Both the position numbers and the translations under genes were made by a program. This document shows positions 1-5,581 of a DNA stretch of 7,867 nucleotides, in pieces. The notes under the pieces were generated by a model. That model was not told the DNA's origin. It saw only the letters and a list, made by a program, of their open reading frames with translations, and did no database searches. Location: assembly GCA_018968995.1 (NCBI GenBank), contig JAGWZD010000087.1, positions 1 to 7,867 of the forward strand, given 5' to 3'. The stretch comes from Bdellovibrionales bacterium. Its GTDB lineage: Bacteria > Bdellovibrionota > UBA1018. Within the stretch, counting starts at the first letter, position 1. Each line of letters opens with the position of its first letter.

Positions 1-196
1 CCTGCGAGGAGTCAAGCTTTCCATCTAGGAGAATATCGACTCGATCGTTTTCAGACACCTGAACCTGACGAATATTAACGAGAGATTTTTCGGCAGAAAA
101 TGCTGGGTCAACCCCCAGGAATGCCAGCGCTCCACTAAGAATAATGCTTCCAAGAAGCGCGTTATTGCGAAAACCAGCTAAAACCGAGAACATCAT
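1..196 (-). CDS. fliO: Probable FliO-position protein, N-terminal part only (signal peptide plus AMIN-like start)
   Basis: This is an open frame of 65 residues that runs off the left edge, so the C-terminal part is missing. It begins MMFSVLAGF and has a hydrophobic stretch at about residues 13-28, followed by PAFSAEKS, which looks like a Sec signal peptide with cleavage near residues 34-35. The mature start (VNIRQVQVSENDRVDILLDG, residues 40-59) has the alternating beta-strand look of an AMIN-like domain. A GGAGAAC ribosome site lies upstream; spacing is 3 bases to the first ATG and 6 to the second (position 193), so the second may be the true start. The gene sits 75 bases after fliN, where fliO, a membrane protein needed to assemble the FliP ring of the flagellar export gate, normally lies. 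The name rests mainly on position. The visible part could also belong to a separate exported AMIN-domain protein. Confidence 0.55.
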   Translation of the reverse strand, partial: MMFSVLAGFRNNALLGSIILSGALAFLGVDPAFSAEKSLVNIRQVQVSENDRVDILLDGKLDSSQ

Positions 197-233
197 GTTC
201 TCCTTTCCTTCCTGCCCTTCACGGACATTCAGC

Positions 234-254
234 GGAACGACTTCCTGCCGTTCC
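234..254 (-). other. Small hairpin between fliN and the fliO-position gene
   Basis: A perfect 6-base inverted repeat (ggaacg at 234-239, cgttcc at 249-254) with a 9-base loop lies in the 75-base spacer. No T-run follows it on the minus strand, so it is not a good terminator. A 9-base direct repeat (cttcctgcc at 208-216 and 241-249) overlaps it and gives two purine-rich GGCAGGAAG copies on the transcript. It may be a processing or pausing structure, or chance. Confidence 0.25.
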
Positions 255-271
255 TCGATCAAAAGCAAAAC

Positions 272-634
272 TTAACGAAGCTGTTCGATGCGCTCGACCG
301 GAGAAATAATATCGGTCAAACGAATCCCAAACTTTTCGTTTACAACCACAACTTCTCCACGGGCGATCAGCCGATCATTGACAAGGACTTCGAGAGGCTC
401 ACCTGCGAATTTCGACAGCTCCACTACTGATCCTTGTGAAAGCTGAAGAATGTCACGAATGGCTAAACGGGTTCGACCAAGCTCGACGCTCACTTTTAGT
501 GGAATATCGAGAATGAAGTCTAACGACTGCACGGTGCTCTGGGCGCGAGGCGCTTCTTGCAAGGGCGCAGTGGTGGGAGAGGACATCTCTTTTGACTCAT
601 TTGTTCCAGTTGTACTAGCTGCCTGTTCACTCAT
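272..634 (-). CDS. fliN: Flagellar motor switch protein FliN
   Basis: FliN forms the lower part of the cytoplasmic C-ring with FliM. It takes part in switching rotation direction and docks the FliH/FliI export ATPase complex. The 120-residue protein has a disordered Ser/Thr/Glu-rich start (1-35) and one SpoA (surface presentation of antigens) domain at about 38-116. Signature stretches are LDIPLKVSVELGRT (42-55), LSQGSVVEL (65-73) and GEVVVVNEKFGIRLTDI (93-109). The length is usual for proteobacterial FliN; it is not the longer FliY type with CheC domains. AGAGGTGATG lies just upstream of the ATG, a strong ribosome site. The gene begins 18 bases after fliM stops, which suggests co-transcription and coupled translation of two proteins that assemble together. 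Confidence 0.97.
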   Translation of the reverse strand: MSEQAASTTGTNESKEMSSPTTAPLQEAPRAQSTVQSLDFILDIPLKVSVELGRTRLAIRDILQLSQGSVVELSKFAGEPLEVLVNDRLIARGEVVVVNEKFGIRLTDIISPVERIEQLR

Positions 635-652
635 TTCATCACCTCTTTATTC

Positions 653-1678
653 TCAACTATTCTTTAAGACACGCGTTACCTGTACCGCGCGATTTCCCCG
701 CGAAACCCCGAAAAGGCACTTATATTTATCTACACCCTCTACAGTTACCGTGAGCTCACCATCGGCGTCCTGAGAGAGCGGAATGACATCTCCGACATTC
801 AGATTCACCAGGTCTCCAACGGAGATCTCTGCTGCGCCTAACTTCACCACTACTTCAGCTGTTGCACCCTGAAGGTGTGACTGTAGCTTATCCACCCAGT
901 CATGATCCACTTCCCCAGACTCTGTTTGATAATAAGAGTTGAGCTTTGCCTTAATCGGTTCGATCGTCGCGTACGGCATCACGACTGCGATTGTGCCGCT
1001 CGCGTTTTCAAGCTCCACTTCAAACGCTGTAGAAATAACGACATCAGAAGGAGGCACGATCCCCACAAACTGAGGATTAGTTTCTGTACGGATGTACTCA
1101 ATTTCGACTTTATGTACGGGCTGCCACGCCTCTTCCAAGTCCTTCACAGCCATCAACATGACTTTCTGAAGAATAGAGAGCTCGATCTTGGTAAATTCTT
1201 TACCCTCAATTTTCGTGAAAGGCCGATCCGTGCCTCCGAAAAAGCTGTCGACGAGGGCATATGCAAGCTTTGCTTCGACCACGATAATTGCAGGGCCGCG
1301 AAGGGTCTCAAAGCGAAGAATCGACATACAGCTTGGAATAGGAAGAGTGTTTACGAATTCTCCGAATTTCTGAATGTCGGTGGAAACGATGCTAATCGTT
1401 GCAATTTTACGAAGGGAGTTCGAGAGCGACATGCGAAAAAGACGGACAAATCGCTCGTAAATAATATCAAGCGTCGGCATCCGTCCCCGAACAACTCGAT
1501 CTTGATTGGTGAGATCGTAGGGCGCCACATCCACGCCGGAGGCCGAGGAGGATCCTACTATTTTTTGCTCGGTCGCTGGGCTACTCCCAGACGAAGAGGA
1601 AGTCGAGCTCTCCGCCCCGCCTGCGGCGACGGCACTCAGAAGGGCATCAACTTCTGCTTGTGATAAAACCTGATTCAT
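653..1678 (-). CDS. fliM: Flagellar motor switch protein FliM
   Basis: FliM is the C-ring protein that links FliG to FliN and receives phosphorylated CheY. The 341-residue sequence shows three parts. LSQAEVDALL at residues 5-14 is the conserved CheY-P binding peptide and is intact. A Ser/Gly-rich linker follows at 22-47. A CheC-like middle domain spans about 48-245, and a SpoA domain about 262-337 (LGAAEISVGDLVNLNVGDVI). The length is typical of the family. The middle-domain GGxG motif that contacts FliG reads FFGGTDRP (147-154), with D in place of the last G. TAGGATGG lies upstream at a slightly long spacing. The gene is 27 bases after fliL and 18 bases before fliN, so the three probably share a transcript. 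An intact CheY peptide implies chemotactic control, although no che gene is visible here. Confidence 0.98.
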   Translation of the reverse strand: MNQVLSQAEVDALLSAVAAGGAESSTSSSSGSSPATEQKIVGSSSASGVDVAPYDLTNQDRVVRGRMPTLDIIYERFVRLFRMSLSNSLRKIATISIVSTDIQKFGEFVNTLPIPSCMSILRFETLRGPAIIVVEAKLAYALVDSFFGGTDRPFTKIEGKEFTKIELSILQKVMLMAVKDLEEAWQPVHKVEIEYIRTETNPQFVGIVPPSDVVISTAFEVELENASGTIAVVMPYATIEPIKAKLNSYYQTESGEVDHDWVDKLQSHLQGATAEVVVKLGAAEISVGDLVNLNVGDVIPLSQDADGELTVTVEGVDKYKCLFGVSRGNRAVQVTRVLKNS

Positions 1679-1705
1679 CGATTCGCCATCCTAGCTTTTT
1701 CGTCT

Positions 1706-2326
1706 TCAACCACTTAGTGCGAAGTTGGTAAAGAAAACACCCTTTACCTTCCCCGAAACCATAAAACCATTTAGGGCGCTGCGGATCTCCTCCTTGAGAT
1801 ACTGGCGTCCCTCTTCGCTAACAACATCCGAAGGCCTCTTACTATTGAACAAGTCAATAATGGCATTACGCACTTGCGGCATTCGTTGAGATAGCTCTCC
1901 CTCAACTTCTACACTCGGAACTTCTAAGGAAATATTCACTCGAACGTACTTTGGCGTAGTGCTTCCGGGGGTGGTCAGGTTCACAGTGAACTGATCGAGA
2001 GTCACCATCTTACCAAAACCGGCAAGTTTCTTACCTTTAGCTTCTGCGCCATGACCGCCAGCAGGCGCGCCATGTCCCCCGGCAGGAGCGCCGTGACCTC
2101 CAGCAGGAGCACCATGACCTCCGGAGCCTTCATCTGCAGCGGGCTCTTCAGCAACAATGTCTTCGATACGTTGCGCTTTTTTTTCTTTTTGAAGGGAGAC
2201 GAAAAGCAGTCCGACCACAGCAAGACAAACAACGGTGTTCACAATGGTCAACAATAGGACCATCTTATTGCCACCTGCTGAGGAGGACGAAGTCGCTGAC
2301 GCTGTTTCCTTTTTTTCTTCGGACAT
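1706..2326 (-). CDS. fliL: Flagellar basal body-associated protein FliL, with His-containing GGHGAPA repeats
   Basis: FliL is a single-pass inner-membrane protein. Its periplasmic domain is known in other bacteria to ring the stator units and support torque. From the ATG at 2326 the protein has 206 residues: a short cytoplasmic start, one membrane helix at about 22-44, a periplasmic linker with four GGHGAPA-type repeats (69-96), and the FliL domain from about 103 to the end. Family marks are KYVRVNISLEV (126-136), the Arg/Leu-rich LKEEIRSALN (177-186) and the closing GVFFTNFAL. The frame is open to an upstream ATG at 2437, but that would add 37 residues and run through the hairpin at 2407-2447. 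The 2326 start is preferred because GGGGAGG lies 10 bases before it and the membrane helix then sits near the N-terminus, as in the family. Confidence 0.95.
   Translation of the reverse strand: MSEEKKETASATSSSSAGGNKMVLLLTIVNTVVCLAVVGLLFVSLQKEKKAQRIEDIVAEEPAADEGSGGHGAPAGGHGAPAGGHGAPAGGHGAEAKGKKLAGFGKMVTLDQFTVNLTTPGSTTPKYVRVNISLEVPSVEVEGELSQRMPQVRNAIIDLFNSKRPSDVVSEEGRQYLKEEIRSALNGFMVSGKVKGVFFTNFALSG
2039..2122 (-). repeat. Four in-frame 21-base repeats encoding GGHGAPA
   Basis: Four tandem 21-base units inside fliL encode GGHGAPA three times and then GGHGAEA, with histidines at residues 71, 78, 85 and 92. The units differ mostly at third codon positions (for example GCT CCT GCT, GCT CCT GCC and GCG CCT GCT). 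The peptide has therefore been kept while the DNA drifted, which argues against a very recent slippage event. The block lies in the periplasmic linker between the membrane helix and the FliL domain. Confidence 0.95.
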
Positions 2327-2352
2327 CTGGCGTGGACCTCCCCTCTCAGGAA

Positions 2353-2381
2353 AGTATGTCCGCCCCAGGATCAGGCTGCAA
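2353..2381 (-). promoter_or_regulatory. Weak candidate sigma70-type promoter for fliL
   Basis: On the minus strand TTGCAG (2376-2381) and CATACT (2353-2358) are 17 bases apart. They match the -35 and -10 consensus at 3 and 4 of 6 positions. The site lies just past the terminator-like hairpin and just before the fliL ribosome site, where a promoter would be needed if termination is efficient. The spacer is GC-rich and the match is poor, so this may be chance. Confidence 0.2.
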
Positions 2382-2401
2382 GTAGGCAGTAAATGCCTGC
2401 A
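2377..2401 (-). other. Second, smaller hairpin before fliL
   Basis: AGGCA at 2384-2388 pairs with TGCCT at 2394-2398 around a 5-base loop. The stem can be lengthened by TGC (2377-2379) with GCA (2399-2401) across a 4-base bulge. It directly follows the stronger hairpin at 2407-2447 in the direction of transcription. It may be part of a tandem terminator or a protective 3' structure. Confidence 0.35.
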
Positions 2402-2406
2402 AATAA

Positions 2407-2447
2407 TCCTGGCCGAACGCCATCCTTTTGACGGCATTCGGCCAGGA
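2407..2447 (-). terminator. Strong terminator-like hairpin after flgE
   Basis: A 15-base inverted repeat (2407-2421 with 2433-2447; arms begin tcctggccgaa) has an 11-base loop and one non-Watson-Crick position that is a G-U pair on one strand. On the minus strand the GC-rich stem is followed by ATTATTTG, a short and imperfect T-run, 28 bases beyond the flgE stop. On the plus strand no T-run follows, so it most likely acts on the flgE transcript. The weak T-run suggests partial termination, or a 3'-end stabiliser that lets some transcription reach fliL. Confidence 0.6.
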
Positions 2448-2475
2448 AACCGCTTAGATCAACTCAAGAGCTCAA

Positions 2476-3759
2476 TTAGGAACGTTTCAAGTTCAGAACT
2501 TCCTGCATCATGTCGTCGGCCACTCGAATGACCCGACTGTTTGCCTGGAAGTTATGCTGAGCCTGCATCAAGTTGATGAACTCATTAGCAATATCGGTTG
2601 TTGAGCTTTCCAACGCCTTAGCAGAAATCTTTCCGCGACCACCCAGATCAGGAGCCCCAATCGTCGGCTGACCTGAGTTCCGGCTCTCGCGATAAAGATT
2701 TTGGCCCAGCTTGAACAGACCCTCTGGATTTTCAAACTTCGCCAGTGCGACCTGGCAGAGATTGATCGTCTGACCATTGCTATAGACCCCCGTCAGGATG
2801 CCATCCTCATTGAAGCTCAAACCAGACAGCGTTCCTGCTGAATATCCATCCTGCAAGGTCTTGTACGCTTCCGAGGCGGTTCCGTACTGAGTGACTTGGG
2901 TTCCGCTTCCGCCCTTTTTCTTTTCTGGACCGAAGTTGAAGTCGATTTTCTGATCACCAATAGCGCCCTTGTTGAAATTAAAAGAGTTCTTATCGGTCAC
3001 CACTTCATTCAATCGGCCATCGGTATCAAACTTAAGCTTTCCGCGAGCCTGTTCCACCAAGGTTCCAGGCTTTCCATCGCGGAGATCTTCACCTTTAGCC
3101 ATGACTCTCCAAGTCCACTCACCGTCGCTGCTCTTATTAATGAACATGCTCACGGTACGAGGAGTTCCAGCACTGTCATAAACAGTAATACCAGTGGCAA
3201 AGTTCGAAGTGCTTTCAGGTCTTTGCGGATCAAACTCGACCTTAGTGTCTGTGCGCATGTCGAGGTTCATAAACAGATCCACTTTCTTGGTCTGCTTTGC
3301 ATCTACTACTGAACGATCAATGGAGATATCCGACATCTTCGAGGTCATCTTGCCGGTTTCATCTGCTTGAAACCCCTGAACTCGATATCCTTCAGAGTTC
3401 ACGAGCTTCCCATCTCGATCAAAACGGAAGTTACCGGCACGGCTGTAACTCTGTCCTTCAGCTCCGCGCATCACGAACATACCGTCACCCGAAATAGCCA
3501 GATCCGTCGGAGCTTCTGTAGCTACAATCGAACCTTGAGACATAATTGGAGCAACAGACGCCAGTCGGCTTCCGCGACCCACTTGATTTCCGCCTGACAT
3601 ATTCTTGAGTGAGGTTGAAACCAGATCCTGAAACTCAGGCCGGCTTACCTTAAATCCGGTGGTATTAGCATTTGCGATATTGTCACCGTAAACCGAGAGC
3701 GCTTCACCTGAACCGCGCATGCCCGAAATACCCGTATACATCGAAGATAGAATACCCAT
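2476..3759 (-). CDS. flgE: Flagellar hook protein FlgE
   Basis: FlgE polymerises outside the cell into the curved hook joining rod and filament, and is exported by the flagellar type III apparatus. The 427-residue protein begins with the rod/hook N-terminal domain, MGILSSMYTGISGM (1-14), and the signature NIANANTTGFK (27-37). Central hook domains follow at about 80-310, including GDGMFVMRG (91-99) and ITVYDSAGTPRTVSMF (191-206). The C-terminal domain has the NPEGLFKLG signature (344-352) and a heptad-rich end, SSTTDIANEFINLMQAQ (385-401). The length is near that of E. coli FlgE. The only cysteine is C335 in the sequence INLCQVALAKF. AGGAGG lies 7 bases before the ATG, a strong ribosome site. 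Unlike its neighbours, the gene has a long structured leader and a terminator-like hairpin after it, so its expression may be set separately. Confidence 0.97.
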   Translation of the reverse strand: MGILSSMYTGISGMRGSGEALSVYGDNIANANTTGFKVSRPEFQDLVSTSLKNMSGGNQVGRGSRLASVAPIMSQGSIVATEAPTDLAISGDGMFVMRGAEGQSYSRAGNFRFDRDGKLVNSEGYRVQGFQADETGKMTSKMSDISIDRSVVDAKQTKKVDLFMNLDMRTDTKVEFDPQRPESTSNFATGITVYDSAGTPRTVSMFINKSSDGEWTWRVMAKGEDLRDGKPGTLVEQARGKLKFDTDGRLNEVVTDKNSFNFNKGAIGDQKIDFNFGPEKKKGGSGTQVTQYGTASEAYKTLQDGYSAGTLSGLSFNEDGILTGVYSNGQTINLCQVALAKFENPEGLFKLGQNLYRESRNSGQPTIGAPDLGGRGKISAKALESSTTDIANEFINLMQAQHNFQANSRVIRVADDMMQEVLNLKRS

Positions 3760-3815
3760 AGGGACGCCTCCTGCGTCGTTGTTGGTTGAAACACCGCCCC
3801 TTCCATCATGGATCA

Positions 3816-3836
3816 GACAGGCACTTCAGTCCTGTC
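3816..3836 (-). other. Leader hairpin 2 before flgE
   Basis: GACAGG (3816-3821) pairs exactly with CCTGTC (3831-3836). The stem can extend inwards by two or three pairs past one bulged base, leaving a very short loop. No T-run follows on the minus strand, so a simple terminator is unlikely. It lies 57 bases upstream of the flgE start codon and does not cover the ribosome site. Confidence 0.45.
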
Positions 3837-3846
3837 CAGGGGTCGG

Positions 3847-3874
3847 CTAGGCTTCCCTTCTGGGTCCAGCCTAG
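3847..3874 (-). other. Leader hairpin 1 before flgE
   Basis: CTAGGCT (3847-3853) pairs exactly with AGCCTAG (3868-3874). Inside, CCC (3855-3857) pairs with GGG (3862-3864) around the loop TTCT, leaving a 1-by-3 internal loop. It is followed ten bases later by the second hairpin and has no T-run. A structured leader or a processed intercistronic element fits best. Confidence 0.45.
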
Positions 3875-3931
3875 TACTTCGCTTCACTCACTACCTTTCA
3901 CACCACTTCTTCACGTACCACTCAACATCGA

Positions 3932-4375
3932 TCAAATTACGACTGCTCCATCAATATTTGTAAAAACGTTACCCTGCAGTTGAGACCGGTCCATCGCTGT
4001 GATCACTGTACGATTACTCGCACTCACAATCAGCGCCGCGTTCGGAGTCAGCACCAGAGTATCCTCTAAGCCCTTCGCTGCCGCTTTATCAATCGCTTCA
4101 TTCACCTTCGCCATCATCGCTGGATCAATCTGAATTTTTCTCTCTGCGAGTCGCTGACTCGCGTGAGCAGAAAACTTCAGTGGATTTCGTACCTGACTTA
4201 GATCCGGCTGTCCGGCTGTTCCAGCTCCCTGTTCCAACACCTTCTGCAAGGCGCTGTCGAACTCACCTGGAGCTCCTCGCTCCTGTCTCTTGACTGGGTC
4301 AGATGACCCAACACCAGACTGGCCAGGAATCGACGTGATATTCGGATAGAGAAACTGGCTGGATTGCACACTCAT
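3932..4375 (-). CDS. TIGR02530-type flagellar operon protein (DUF3766 family)
   Basis: The 147-residue protein belongs to a small family found between flgD and flgE in many flagellar clusters, which is where it sits here. Residues 1-60 look disordered. The conserved part starts at LKFSAHASQRLAERKIQID (66-84), the family's hallmark S-H-x-x-x-R-L-x-x-R motif. It continues through a helix (88-102), LVLTPNAALIVSASNRTVITAMD (107-129) and the closing NVFTNIDGAVVI (136-147). There is no signal peptide or membrane helix, so it is cytoplasmic or exported by the flagellar apparatus. Its role is not established to my knowledge; position suggests help in hook assembly or FlgD/FlgE export. The AAAGGAGGTGA ribosome site is a near-perfect match to the 16S tail and implies efficient translation. 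A 112-base AT-rich gap separates it from flgD. Confidence 0.9.
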   Translation of the reverse strand: MSVQSSQFLYPNITSIPGQSGVGSSDPVKRQERGAPGEFDSALQKVLEQGAGTAGQPDLSQVRNPLKFSAHASQRLAERKIQIDPAMMAKVNEAIDKAAAKGLEDTLVLTPNAALIVSASNRTVITAMDRSQLQGNVFTNIDGAVVI

Positions 4376-4378
4376 TTT

Positions 4379-4389
4379 TCACCTCCTTT
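4379..4389 (-). promoter_or_regulatory. Near-perfect ribosome binding site of the TIGR02530-type gene
   Basis: The minus strand reads AAAGGAGGTGA, with GGAGG 6 bases before the ATG at 4375. The same 11 bases occur before fliK. It fixes the start of this gene and suggests high translation. Confidence 0.85.
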
Positions 4390-4390
4390 C

Positions 4391-4430
4391 TTTTTTTAGC
4401 CATTTTTGGCTATTTTTGGCTATTTTTAAC
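4391..4430. repeat. Phased T/A-tracts: 10-base tandem repeat
   Basis: Three 10-base units, catttttggc, tatttttggc and tatttttaac (4401-4430), put five-base T-tracts at 4403, 4413 and 4423, one helical turn apart. A seven-base T-tract at 4391-4397 comes just before them. Phased A-tracts of this kind bend DNA. The repeat also supplies alternative short pairings: AGCC with GGCT at 4398-4411, or a GGTTA/TAGCC pair on the transcript. It lies directly before the ribosome site of the TIGR02530-type gene. Confidence 0.75.
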
Positions 4431-4460
4431 CTACAAGATCAATCGTATCGAAGTTTTTTC

Positions 4461-4485
4461 TGAAAAAAAATCGGTAAATTTTTCA
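4461..4485 (-). other. AT-rich inverted repeat just after flgD
   Basis: TGAAAAA (4461-4467) and TTTTTCA (4479-4485) are exact inverted repeats with an 11-base loop, two bases beyond the flgD stop codon. With almost no GC in the stem it would be a weak hairpin. It might act as a pause, a weak terminator or a protein site. A competing pairing of the 4454-4459 T-run with the 4463-4470 A-run also exists. Confidence 0.3.
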
Positions 4486-4487
4486 CT

Positions 4488-5558
4488 TTACTCACTGGAA
4501 TTCAAACCATGAGGAAATCCCTGCCCAGCTTCATTTGCTGACTCCAATGCCTTTGCTTGCTCGGCAGAAAGTGCTCCCGCTTCTAAAGGCTTTGAACCTT
4601 CACCCTTTTTAAAGGTAAAAAAGTTACTCGTGGTATCACTTGCCGTCGGCCGAGCTTCTGCTGAGGCCTGGGCAAGTGAACGAGCTCCTGGAATAGTCGC
4701 TGAAGCAGAGGCCAAACCTCCGTCATCCACAATTCTCGAGACATTCTCCATAAAGACTTTTTCTGGATTGGCCGAGTCACCCACAAGCAATACAGGTTTT
4801 TGGCCCTCAAAACTCACTCCAACGACGCGAGCATTTCCAGCCTGAGACATTTTGATCTCCTGACCTCCACTATCAAGCGCAGTAACCTTGTAAGTATAGT
4901 TGCCAGACTTCGCTGCGATGGTATTTGCTTTCAATCCATCCCAGCTAAAAATTCCTTCGCCTTTTTTCTGTGGTCCGAGTTCTTTTTCAAGAATCGGAGT
5001 TCCGGTTTGGTCCAGAATAGTCACTGAAAGCTTGGATGCATCTTGAGGAAGATTAAATTTCAAAACATTAGACTCGCCTTCGGTATGTGGAAAGCGCTGA
5101 CGATCAACCGATACTAGCTTCCCGATCATGCCAGTCATCGCCATACGCTCCATGGGCTGATCCCTGTTGACCAAGGCTTTCATAGTCTGATTCAGATTTT
5201 GGAGCTGCTCCATGCTTGAAAGCTGAGCCATCTCGGCACCCATTTTTTCCATCTCAAACGGCTTCGAGGGGTCTTGAAATTTCATCTGAGTAATCATCAG
5301 TCGAAGGAAGTCGTCCTTTCCTAAGGTTTTTTTCACTTCTCGAGGCTTTTCGGCCTTTGCTCCATACTGGGACTGAATCTTGCTCCAAACCTCGCCAAAT
5401 TTTGGCTCGGTGGACGAGGCGGAGCTTCCAGTGTGGTCAACTTTTACGGAAGTCCCCACTTCCACCCCACGACCTTCTAGATCCACTCCACCCCCCGCGA
5501 CTGAATCCGTCGGGGGACGCATCATCGGTGCTCCGCCTTGTCCAACCTTACCTAGCAT
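4488..5558 (-). CDS. flgD: Flagellar hook capping protein FlgD, with a long C-terminal tail
   Basis: FlgD forms the temporary cap under which FlgE subunits assemble the hook. The 356-residue protein is longer than E. coli FlgD (231). Residues 1-75 are a low-complexity start. The conserved N-terminal region is at 79-130 (LGKDDFLRLMITQMKFQDP, 79-97; then EMAQLSSMEQLQNLNQTM, 109-126). A Tudor/Ig-like module follows at about 140-275, with MTGMIGKLVSV (141-151), WDGL (206-209) and SGNYTYKVTA (218-227). Residues 278-356 are an Ala/Ser/Glu-rich tail with no domain I recognise. GGAGG lies 7 bases before the ATG. The gene starts 23 bases after fliK stops, which places the cap and the length-control protein on one transcript. 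Membership is certain; the function of the tail is unknown. Confidence 0.96.
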   Translation of the reverse strand: MLGKVGQGGAPMMRPPTDSVAGGGVDLEGRGVEVGTSVKVDHTGSSASSTEPKFGEVWSKIQSQYGAKAEKPREVKKTLGKDDFLRLMITQMKFQDPSKPFEMEKMGAEMAQLSSMEQLQNLNQTMKALVNRDQPMERMAMTGMIGKLVSVDRQRFPHTEGESNVLKFNLPQDASKLSVTILDQTGTPILEKELGPQKKGEGIFSWDGLKANTIAAKSGNYTYKVTALDSGGQEIKMSQAGNARVVGVSFEGQKPVLLVGDSANPEKVFMENVSRIVDDGGLASASATIPGARSLAQASAEARPTASDTTSNFFTFKKGEGSKPLEAGALSAEQAKALESANEAGQGFPHGLNSSE

Positions 5559-5581
5559 TTTCTAGCCTCCACGCTTTCTCA

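Larger units (their letters stand above)
3760..3931 (-). promoter_or_regulatory. 172-base leader or intergenic region before flgE
   Basis: This is the longest gene-free stretch in the window. It holds two neighbouring hairpins (3847-3874 and 3816-3836) and ends in the flgE ribosome site AGGAGG at about 3767-3772. I saw no convincing sigma28 (TAAA-N15-GCCGATAA) or sigma54 (GG-N10-GC with flanks) match, and no known riboswitch consensus. A promoter could lie in 3875-3931, but none can be named from sequence. Confidence 0.4.

Noticed and set aside
902..1663. Plus-strand open frame of 253 codons opposite fliM
   Set aside because: It is entirely antisense to a well-supported fliM, its product is Arg/His/Cys-rich with no known pattern, and it has no convincing ribosome site. 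It is a shadow of the fliM codon pattern.
2327..2437. Upstream ATG extending FliL by 37 residues
   Set aside because: The extension runs through a strong hairpin, has no good ribosome site and gives a non-family N-terminus. The ATG at 2326 has GGGGAGG before it.
2985..2996. ACCGATAA on the minus strand inside flgE, like a sigma28 -10 element
   Set aside because: There is no TAAA at the right distance upstream and it lies within well-conserved coding sequence.
3720..3809. Small upstream frame starting ATGATGGAAGGG in the flgE leader
   Set aside because: It has no ribosome site, is out of frame with flgE and simply runs into it.
3806..3880. Riboswitch in the flgE leader
   Set aside because: The two hairpins do not show the conserved junction bases of the c-di-GMP or other classes that I can recall; they are kept only as unnamed hairpins.
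3905..3925. TGGTACGTGAAGAAGT before flgE as a sigma54 site
   Set aside because: The -24 GG is present but the required GC at -12 is AG, and flanking positions fit poorly.
4467..4490. Sigma28-like match (TAAAG then ACCGATTT) at the end of flgD on the minus strand
   Set aside because: The two halves are about 11 bases apart instead of 15, and the -10 half lacks the usual GCCGATAA end.
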